Source: Maritimibacter sp. | GTDB taxonomy: Bacteria > Pseudomonadota > Alphaproteobacteria > Rhodobacterales > Rhodobacteraceae | Direction: 5' to 3' | DNA: 64,000 nt | NCBI GenBank assembly: GCA_002695005.1 | Contig: NZNT01000020.1 | Coordinates: forward strand, 496,001-560,000 | Shown: piece by piece, positions 29,104-36,445 of the stretch | Layout: the number at the start of each line of letters is the position of its first letter | How positions within the stretch are numbered: the first letter of the stretch is position 1 | Notes under the pieces: generated by a model | Databases searched by the model: none | What the model saw: the letters and a program-made list of their open reading frames with translations, nothing else | Told to the model about the DNA's origin: nothing | Position numbers and translations under genes: made by a program

Positions 29104-29143
29104 GCTCCCCCGAGGTATTTCGGGACCAGAGAAGAGGCGCGGC

Positions 29144-29371
29144 TCAGGTCGCGCTTTGGTCGTTCTGCGTGAAGATGCGGCCCCAGCGGATGCGGGACCA
29201 GAGCCGTTCGTGGACGGCATAGCAGATGAAACCCACCAGCGCGGATGACAGGGCAAGCGCCCCGCCGGCGGTGAGCGAGCCGGTGGCGGCATAGCCGAGC
29301 GCGGTGGTGGTGACGAGACCGAGGAGTTGCCATGTAAGCGCTTTGGCCAGCGTGCGACGCGCGGTGTCCAT
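29144..29371 (-). CDS. DUF2061 small membrane protein
   Basis: The 75-residue protein has two membrane helices (LTWQLLGLVTTTALGYAATG and GGALALSSALVGFICYAVHE) followed by RLWSRIRWGR. The KALTWQ start and the HERLW motif are the DUF2061 signature as I remember it. AAGGAG lies 8 bases before the ATG. Function is unknown in the family. It is divergent from an XRE-type regulator gene. Confidence 0.85.
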   Translation of the reverse strand: MDTARRTLAKALTWQLLGLVTTTALGYAATGSLTAGGALALSSALVGFICYAVHERLWSRIRWGRIFTQNDQSAT

Positions 29372-29488
29372 TCCGGATCTCCTTCTTTTATCGTTGGGTG
29401 AGAACGGCTTACCGGCTGGACGCCGTGGTGCGAAGTCTGTTACTTGTAAACGAAAGCCATCGTCTGTTCAGGAAAGACAACAACGCAC

Positions 29489-30337
29489 ATGAAAGTGGAC
29501 AAGCGCGACCGCGCCACCCTGTTCCGTGAACGGCTGATCTCGGCCATGACCGTCGCCGGGGCGTCACGCGCCGGAATCGCGCGGTCCACCGGCGTCAATC
29601 GCTCGACCATTTCGCAGGTTCTGGACGCGGGCGCCGCGCGGCTCCCCTCGGCGCAGCTTACCGCCGATCTGGCGCAGGAGCTGGGGGTGTCGACCGACTG
29701 GCTCCTCGGACTCACCGACCGACCCGAGCGCCCGGGCGATGCGATCGAGGCGGCCGTGCAGATGACCGAGGCTGACCGGACGTCTGCCGACGAACAGCTC
29801 CTCGACTGGTATCGCGAGGCGGCGGGATACAAGGTTCGCCATGTGCCCGCGACCTTGCCCGACATGCTCAAGACCGAGCCGATGATGCGCTGGGAATACG
29901 AAGGGTTCCTCGCCAAGACAACGGATCAGGCGATCTCGGCCATGCGAGAGCGGCTCGACGTGTTGCGCACCCGGTCCTCGGACCATGAGATCGCGCTGCC
30001 CGTGCAGGAATTCACCGCCTTCGCGGCGGGAGAGGGGTATTATCGCGGCGTGCCGCGCAAAGTGCGCCAGGAGCAGCTCGACCATTTCGCTGCGCTGCAC
30101 CATGAGTTCTATCCGAGCCTGCGGGTGTTCCTTTACGACAGCCGCCGGGTGTTCTCGGCACCGATCACGATTTACGGGCCGCTCGTTGGGGTGATCTATG
30201 TCGGGCGGATTTACCTCGCCTTCCGCGAAAGCTCCCGCCTGCGGTCCCTCGTCGAACATTTCGACTGGCTCGTGCGCGAGGCCGAGGTCGACGCCCGCGA
30301 TTTCGGAGACTACGTCGCCGGGCTCACGGTCACCTGA
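29489..30337 (+). CDS. XRE-type transcriptional regulator with an uncharacterised C-terminal domain
   Basis: The 282-residue protein has an N-terminal helix-turn-helix at about 10-75 (RERLISAMTVAGASRAGIAR, then STGVNRSTISQVLD and ELGVSTDWLLGLTDRPER). The C-terminal 180 residues (from ADEQLLDWYREAAGYKVRHV) have no recognisable sensor signature. The late segment RVFLYDSRRVFSAPITIYGP and GVIYVGRIYLAFRESS reads like a compact alpha/beta domain. It is probably a ligand- or phosphoinositide-free small-molecule regulator, but nothing fixes the ligand. ATG at 29489; a GGAAAG run lies 18 bases upstream, too far to be a standard site. Confidence 0.8.
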   Translation: MKVDKRDRATLFRERLISAMTVAGASRAGIARSTGVNRSTISQVLDAGAARLPSAQLTADLAQELGVSTDWLLGLTDRPERPGDAIEAAVQMTEADRTSADEQLLDWYREAAGYKVRHVPATLPDMLKTEPMMRWEYEGFLAKTTDQAISAMRERLDVLRTRSSDHEIALPVQEFTAFAAGEGYYRGVPRKVRQEQLDHFAALHHEFYPSLRVFLYDSRRVFSAPITIYGPLVGVIYVGRIYLAFRESSRLRSLVEHFDWLVREAEVDARDFGDYVAGLTVT

Positions 30338-30392
30338 CCCGGATCAGCCGGTAATCGCGTTGCCGCACGAGCGGGTAACTCACGAAACCGCG

Positions 30393-30563
30393 TCATTCAT
30401 CCTCGTCCTCACCCGACTTCTCGCCGGGGAAGGCGGCCCCGAGCGCCACGCCGACGCCGGCCCCGATGGCGATGCCCGCGCCGATGTTGTCCATCGCCGT
30501 ACCGAGGGCCACGCCCAATCCGATGCCAAGGGCGACCGCGGCCCCCATGTTCACGTCGTTCAC
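30393..30563 (-). CDS. Glycine-zipper small membrane protein (second of a tandem pair)
   Basis: This 56-residue gene starts at a GTG that overlaps the TGA stop of the upstream gene (GTGA), so it is translationally coupled. An alternative ATG at 30548 would give 51 residues. The protein is almost entirely a Gly/Ala small-residue membrane stretch (GAAVALGIGLGVALGTAM and IGAGIAIGAGVGVALGAAF) with an acidic tail (KSGEDEDE). It resembles its upstream neighbour in length and pattern, which suggests duplication. Function unknown; glycine-zipper helices often pack tightly in membranes. Confidence 0.6.
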   Translation of the reverse strand: MNDVNMGAAVALGIGLGVALGTAMDNIGAGIAIGAGVGVALGAAFPGEKSGEDEDE

Positions 30564-30721
30564 TCCGCGCGGCTGCTGCGCACACCGGCGGCGACGGCCC
30601 CGACAGCGGCACCCAGCGCCACGCCCCAGGCCGCACCTTCCGCCGGCACACCGTTTGCGGCGCCGAACGCGGCGCCAATGGCGATCCCGAGGGCAACGGA
30701 CACACCCATGTTCAGTTTCAT
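30560..30721 (-). CDS. Glycine-zipper small membrane protein (first of a tandem pair)
   Basis: The 53-residue protein (MKLNMGVSVALGIAIGAAFG, then AANGVPAEGAAWGVALGAAV) starts at an ATG with a very good AAGGAGG six bases upstream, which strongly supports translation. It holds two short GxxxG-rich hydrophobic segments separated by a Pro/Glu turn and ends RSSRAE. Its promoter lies between it and the divergent lepA gene. Function unknown. Confidence 0.7.
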   Translation of the reverse strand: MKLNMGVSVALGIAIGAAFGAANGVPAEGAAWGVALGAAVGAVAAGVRSSRAE

Positions 30722-30843
30722 CTGAGCCTCCTTACGCGTCGATTCACCCCCAACGCTAACACCGCGACCCCTGCAAAACAAAACCCGCCGGCGCGATTTT
30801 GCCCACTTCCACGCCCATCGGAAGCCTGATATCTGCACGCCCT

Positions 30844-32643
<1,800 letters not shown>

Positions 32644-32682
32644 ATACGGCACAACTTTGGAAAGCACGGACCCTACTTAGGA

Positions 32683-33369
32683 ATGAATATCCCAAGTACT
32701 GTTGAAGAATTTGATAAGACAGTATCCAAGCTAGAGCGGCAATGTGGTTTTGCTATTCGTTCGCTCGCTTTCTTGACTGATCTATCTGACAACGATCTCC
32801 GTTGGGATAAATACAGAGACAGTTACTCTGGTCACGTATTGGAACTGGCAAGAATTTCTATCGAGCAATCCCTAATGCTTTTCTGTAATCGTGTTTGGGA
32901 TCATCGCCGGGACGTACGGTCCATACATATGGCGATGAGGATTTCTGAATCTATTATGGAGGAATTGATCTCTCGGCAGGAAACCGGTCAGCCCGACCAC
33001 GATAAAGTTCTGAGAAAGAATTCTCAGTTGAATCTTGCTGAAATCAAGAAGAAAGTGAAAGTCTTAGGTGATAGTGACACTCGAAAAGTCCTGAGAGTAA
33101 TACGGTCCGAGAATTTGGCTCATTCAATTGATGATAGCAAAGATCGGCAGAATCTTTATTCGTCCAGGAGCGAGTATGAAGGTCATGGCGTTACAGGCAA
33201 TGATTTGTTCCATTTCGCTGAGGTGAGCTTAGAAATAATAAACCTGTTAGTGCGTATTCGCGACGGCAGCGATATGTTACTCAGAGAAAGATTAAATACG
33301 GCCCGAAACCAAACGCAGGAATTCTGGAACTGCATGCCGATCCTGCGTAACGTAGAATCTTTCAAATGA
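32683..33369 (+). CDS. AbiU2-like HEPN-domain protein, AT-rich and probably acquired
   Basis: The 228-residue gene is roughly 40-45 percent GC by eye, while its neighbours exceed 60 percent, and it uses AT-ending codons freely, so recent transfer is likely. The protein is helical. At 131-137 it has R-x5-H (VIRSENLAHS), the RX4-6H motif of HEPN ribonucleases. Around 66-85 it has MLFCNRVWDHRRDVRSIHMA, which matches the pattern I remember for AbiU2-type HEPN proteins (R-hydrophobic-x-D...D..SIH). AbiU2 is linked to abortive phage infection in Lactococcus. No antitoxin or nucleotidyltransferase partner is beside it. The call rests on two motifs by eye; HEPN membership is moderately sure, function is inference. 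The ATG at 32683 has no strong Shine-Dalgarno sequence. Confidence 0.6.
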   Translation: MNIPSTVEEFDKTVSKLERQCGFAIRSLAFLTDLSDNDLRWDKYRDSYSGHVLELARISIEQSLMLFCNRVWDHRRDVRSIHMAMRISESIMEELISRQETGQPDHDKVLRKNSQLNLAEIKKKVKVLGDSDTRKVLRVIRSENLAHSIDDSKDRQNLYSSRSEYEGHGVTGNDLFHFAEVSLEIINLLVRIRDGSDMLLRERLNTARNQTQEFWNCMPILRNVESFK

Positions 33370-33556
33370 AATGCATACAACCTCGAGGCAGCAACTGAAG
33401 CCCGCCCTACGCCAACGCACCACCATGCCATTCCGTCACACCATCATGTCCATCCCCGGCACGAAACGCGGGTCGCGATGCACCGACGAATACGGCCAAT
33501 CCCCGGGCCGCGCGACAAATCCATGCTTCACCGGGGGGCTCCGACCGTTCGTCACT

Positions 33557-33581
33557 GAAATCGGTCCACTGGACCGGTTTC
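33557..33581. repeat. REP-like palindrome GAAATCGGTCC-ACT-GGACCGGTTTC
   Basis: Eleven-base arms with a single mismatch flank ACT. I recall similar 'ACCGGTCCACTGGACCGGT' palindromes as dispersed repeats in Rhodobacter-group genomes. Only one copy is in this window. Confidence 0.45.
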
Positions 33582-33723
33582 CGGGCGCTCCTCACTCCAA
33601 CAATACCTGAGATGCGCCGTGACATCGGCCGTGTCCCGGATGCGGGGCTCCGGGATGCCGGTCCTCTCGCAACCGCCGCCGACGGCCTGCACACGCGCGC
33701 AGGGGACTGACCGGGCGGCTGTA

Positions 33724-33772
33724 CATACAATCGTATGCACAGGAGTCATACGCGGTGTGTACGCGCTGTGCA
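33724..33772. promoter_or_regulatory. Inverted repeats upstream of the DUF4112 gene
   Basis: CATAC-AATC-GTATG (33724-33737) is directly followed by an outer pair TGCACAG (33736-33742) and CTGTGCA (33766-33772), with TACGCG twice between them. They lie 63-111 bases before the next start. They could be an operator or a 5' leader structure; no regulator is identified. Confidence 0.35.
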
Positions 33773-33834
33773 GACGCTGATCCGGGGAACCGGGCGGGCC
33801 TGCGGGCCGTTCTCAGGGCAAAGGAGAGACGCCC

Positions 33835-34206
33835 ATGACCGAGACCGCCCTGACCCTCGACGACGCCGAAAAGACCGCCGACCTCGCCCGTGTGGAGCGT
33901 GTCGCGCGCCTGCTCGACACCCGCTACGGCCTCCCCGGTACGCGTCTGCGCTTCGGTCTGGACTCGCTCATCGGTCTCATTCCGGGCGTGGGCGACACGG
34001 CCATGATGCTGCCGTCGCTGTGGATGATCGCGGTCGGCTGGAAACACGGCGTGCCCGCCGGAACCCTTGTTCGTATGGGCGGAAACGCCGCCATCGACTA
34101 TGTCATCGGGTCCATCCCGCTCGCCGGCGACCTGTTCGACCTGGTGTTCAAATCGCACCGCCGCAACGCCGCGCTTCTGCGTGAGGCCCTGGGCGGCGCG
34201 CCCTGA
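33835..34206 (+). CDS. DUF4112 membrane protein
   Basis: The 123-residue protein matches the DUF4112 layout as I remember it: RVARLLDTRYGLPGTRLRFG, then LDSLIGLIPGVGDTAMMLPS (a Pro/Gly membrane hairpin), a second hydrophobic segment, and AIDYVIGSIPLAGDLFDLVF, then KSHRRN. Function is unknown in the family. AAAGGAGAG lies upstream of the ATG. It is followed by another small membrane protein gene after 54 bases. Confidence 0.85.
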   Translation: MTETALTLDDAEKTADLARVERVARLLDTRYGLPGTRLRFGLDSLIGLIPGVGDTAMMLPSLWMIAVGWKHGVPAGTLVRMGGNAAIDYVIGSIPLAGDLFDLVFKSHRRNAALLREALGGAP

Positions 34207-34260
34207 GCCAGCCGGAACCGGGCGGCCGCGCCCCGCGTTTCCCCCGAAAGGAGATATACG

Positions 34261-34482
34261 ATGAAACATGGTTGGAGACTTCTTCTCATCCCCCTCTGGG
34301 CGCTCTGCGCCGCCGGTGTCGTGGTCATCGCGGGCCTCGCGGTCGGCTTCATGACCTGGGTCACCTTCGCCGTCGCCGCCGTCATAGGCCTCGCCATCGG
34401 CATCCCCGCCGGCCTCTGGAACACCCATAAAATAAAGCGCGAAGACCCCGATTGGGATCATCGCCGGGAAATCCCGGCCTGA
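34261..34482 (+). CDS. Small two-helix membrane protein of unknown function
   Basis: The 73-residue protein has hydrophobic segments LLLIPLWALCAAGVVVIAGL and VTFAVAAVIGLAIGIPAGLW, then a charged tail (THKIKREDPDWDHRREIPA). AAAGGAGATATACG precedes the ATG, an excellent ribosome site, so translation is likely. No family recognised. It is probably co-transcribed with the DUF4112 gene before it. Confidence 0.75.
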   Translation: MKHGWRLLLIPLWALCAAGVVVIAGLAVGFMTWVTFAVAAVIGLAIGIPAGLWNTHKIKREDPDWDHRREIPA

Positions 34483-34551
34483 GGCGAAAAACCGCGACGG
34501 AAAACGTCTGGGCTGGCGTATGCTATGGAGACAACACTCCGGAGCGACGCC

Positions 34552-35037
34552 ATGCCCAACGGTTACACCCGCCTTCAGATCGCCCTTCACTGGGTCATTT
34601 TCCTGCTTATCGCCGCGCAGTTCCTGTTCCATGACGGGATTCAGGCGGCATGGCGTGCCGTGATCCGCGGCACGGATGCGACCTTCAGCGTGATGGCCGC
34701 GCAGCATATCTTCACGGGCCTGCTGGTGCTGGCGTTGGTGGTCCTGCGGCTCGCCATCAAGCTGCGGCGCGGTGCGCCCGCGATGCCGGCGGAGGAGCCC
34801 GAGATCCTAAAGCTGACAGCGCGCGTCACCCATTGGCTGCTCTACGGCTTCATGATCCTCGTGCCGGTCTCCGGCGCGGCCGCGTGGTTCGCGGTGAACG
34901 AGAACGCGGCGCAGGGGCATGAGCTGTTCAAGTCCATCCTGCTCCTGCTGATCGCGCTGCATTTTCTGGGTGCCCTGTTTCAGCGCTTCGTGCTGAAATC
35001 AGACGTGATGACCCGGATGATGCGCCCGAACGCCTGA
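34552..35037 (+). CDS. Cytochrome b561-type di-haem membrane protein
   Basis: The 161-residue protein has four membrane helices with haem-ligand His candidates in QIALHWVIF, AAQHIFTG, VTHWLLYG and LIALHFLGALFQ, the bacterial cytochrome b561 pattern. Such proteins pass electrons between quinol and periplasmic or membrane partners; an adjacent catalytic partner (YceI, catalase, and similar) is absent. The ATG at 34552 follows CGGAGCGACGCC; an earlier in-frame ATG at 34525 is less likely. Its stop overlaps the start of a 57-residue gene (TGATG). Confidence 0.85.
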   Translation: MPNGYTRLQIALHWVIFLLIAAQFLFHDGIQAAWRAVIRGTDATFSVMAAQHIFTGLLVLALVVLRLAIKLRRGAPAMPAEEPEILKLTARVTHWLLYGFMILVPVSGAAAWFAVNENAAQGHELFKSILLLLIALHFLGALFQRFVLKSDVMTRMMRPNA

Positions 35038-35210
35038 TGCGACTCGTCCTTATGCTTCATTCGATGATCGGCACCACGCTTGCCGGCGTGGGCGTGGTTA
35101 TCGCGCTCGTCTCGGGCGTTTCCGGGCTCTGGCCGCTGGTCGGGGCCGCGGCGGCGGGGTGGCTGGTCGGCTGGCCGCTCGCCATCGTCATCGCAGGACG
35201 CATTCGGTGA
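35037..35210 (+). CDS. Small two-helix membrane protein, roseobacter 'CTP synthetase'-misnamed family (first copy)
   Basis: The 57-residue protein (MRLVLMLHSMIGTTLAGVGV, then VIALVSGVSG, LWPLVGAAAAGWLVGWPLAI) has two membrane helices. The start shares a base with the cytochrome stop. Length and the pattern SMIGTTLAGVGVV closely resemble the downstream 58-residue protein, so they are paralogues. I recall members annotated 'CTP synthetase' in Rhodobacteraceae; at this length that cannot be right. Function unknown. Confidence 0.65.
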   Translation: MRLVLMLHSMIGTTLAGVGVVIALVSGVSGLWPLVGAAAAGWLVGWPLAIVIAGRIR

Positions 35211-35215
35211 TCTGA

Positions 35216-35229
35216 ATGACGTAGATCAA
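35216..35229. promoter_or_regulatory. Candidate FnrL box ATGAC-GTAG-ATCAA
   Basis: Eight of ten consensus bases match TTGAT-N4-ATCAA, the FNR/FnrL operator. It lies 70 bases upstream of the small membrane gene at 35299, a workable distance for oxygen-responsive activation. The assignment is by eye only. Confidence 0.35.
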
Positions 35230-35298
35230 GGACGGCGCGGTCCCGCCGGCGCAGTGTCGCCCCGAAACGCGTAGTCATTTTGAAAAGGAGCGGGACCC

Positions 35299-35475
35299 AT
35301 GTTCCTCTTGCTCGCACTTTACGCCATGGGCGGCACGACGCTCGCCGGAGTCTTCATCGTCGCCGCGCTCACGGCAGGCTACACCACGGCGCAACCGATC
35401 ATCTGGGCCGCCGTCGCGGGCTTCATCGTCGCGTTGCCGGTGGTCTGGGTCGTGAACCGCAAGCTGCGCGGCTAG
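35299..35475 (+). CDS. Small two-helix membrane protein, paralogue of the gene at 35037
   Basis: The 58-residue protein (MFLLLALYAMGGTTLAGVFI, then VAALTAGYTT and IIWAAVAGFIVALPVVWVVN) ends NRKLRG. GGTTLAGV repeats the IGTTLAGV of the copy 88 bases upstream. The start has AAAAGGAG 9 bases upstream, a strong site. It belongs to the family often mislabelled 'CTP synthetase'. Function unknown. Confidence 0.75.
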   Translation: MFLLLALYAMGGTTLAGVFIVAALTAGYTTAQPIIWAAVAGFIVALPVVWVVNRKLRG

Positions 35476-35524
35476 GCGAAAGCGGTTGCAAGGGCCCGCC
35501 CGCTCCGGCTATTTCGGCGCGAGC

Positions 35525-35601
<77 letters not shown>

Positions 35602-35608
35602 GTGTCAC

Positions 35609-36370
35609 TCAAAGCCCCCAGATCGCCTTGGCACCCATCCACAGGCCCATGCCGAGCATCATCAGGTTCTCTGTCAGCGAGACGAACCCGAGCGGGACGT
35701 TTGACGATCCGCCGACACAGGCGCATTTGAGTTCGCGTTTGTCGATGTAGACAGCCTTGAACACGGACACCGCGCCAATGGTGCCGATGACGATCGCGAC
35801 CGGGGCGGAGAGCCATGTGAGCGCGCCGGCCACCATCAGGATACCCGCGAACGCCTCGCCGAACGGGTAGAGATAGCCATAGCGCACCCAGCGGCGGGCG
35901 AGCAGGTCGTAGTTCAGGAACATGGTCGAGAAGCTCTCCACGTCCTGAAGTTTCTGAACGGCGAGGAAACACATCGAGATCGAGATGAACCATTCGAGTG
36001 CGCGGACCGTCAGGACCGTTCCGAAACTCGCCCAGCTCACGCCGAGCGCCATGAGAAAGGCGACGGCGAAGATCGCGATGACGGGCTGGTAGCTCGTCTC
36101 GTCCTCCCCCTTCAATGGCTTGCCGAAATGGTCGCGCAACTCGTCGTAGCCGCCGATCCGCTCACCGCCGATAAAGGTCTGCGGCGTCGTCTTGACCCCG
36201 TGTTCGTCCATGAAGGCGTCGGTTTCTTCGCGGGTCGTGAGGGGATGATCTTCCACCTCATAGCCTTCGCGCTCCAACAGGTCCTTGGACTTCAGGCCGA
36301 AGGGACAGAGATGGTCGGGCATGACCATCCGGTAGAGTTTCGCGGTGCGGGTCGTCGTGTCCCGGGGCAT
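35609..36370 (-). CDS. Glutaredoxin-MauE membrane fusion protein
   Basis: The 253-residue protein joins a glutaredoxin domain (about 9-82) to a four-helix MauE/DoxX-like membrane domain (about 93-253). The glutaredoxin site is CPFG (C22-P-F-G25), so it keeps one Cys of the usual pair, as in monothiol enzymes; the cis-Pro region KTTPQTFIGG and GGYDEL are present. The membrane part has ALEWFISISMCFLAVQKLQD and a KCACVGG motif near its end. MauE-type proteins support disulfide chemistry in the periplasm. The ATG at 36370 follows GGGAGG. It converges on the tRNA gene, ending 7 bases from it. Confidence 0.85.
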   Translation of the reverse strand: MPRDTTTRTAKLYRMVMPDHLCPFGLKSKDLLEREGYEVEDHPLTTREETDAFMDEHGVKTTPQTFIGGERIGGYDELRDHFGKPLKGEDETSYQPVIAIFAVAFLMALGVSWASFGTVLTVRALEWFISISMCFLAVQKLQDVESFSTMFLNYDLLARRWVRYGYLYPFGEAFAGILMVAGALTWLSAPVAIVIGTIGAVSVFKAVYIDKRELKCACVGGSSNVPLGFVSLTENLMMLGMGLWMGAKAIWGL

Positions 36371-36445
36371 GGCCGGCCTCCCGGTCTGTGTGAACGGTTT
36401 ACGTTCTCACAACGCGGTGGACCGGCAGGCTTGTTCCGGGCGCGG

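Larger units (their letters stand above)
33370..33834. other. Gene-free 465-base region after the AT-rich gene
   Basis: Short open frames here look non-coding in codon use and have no ribosome site. The stretch returns to high GC right after the AT-rich gene. It holds an imperfect palindrome at 33557-33581 and, close to the next gene, two inverted repeats (33724-33772). It may contain the right junction of the insertion that brought in the HEPN-like gene. Confidence 0.5.

Noticed and set aside
33371-33730. Short open frames on both strands in the gap after the AT-rich gene
   Set aside because: No ribosome site, no gene-like codon use and no resemblance to known families.
34240-34263. AAGGAGATATACG before a small gene, identical to a widely used phage T7 ribosome site
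   Set aside because: It fits as a normal native Shine-Dalgarno sequence in a natural context with native neighbours; a vector origin is not supported by anything else in the window.
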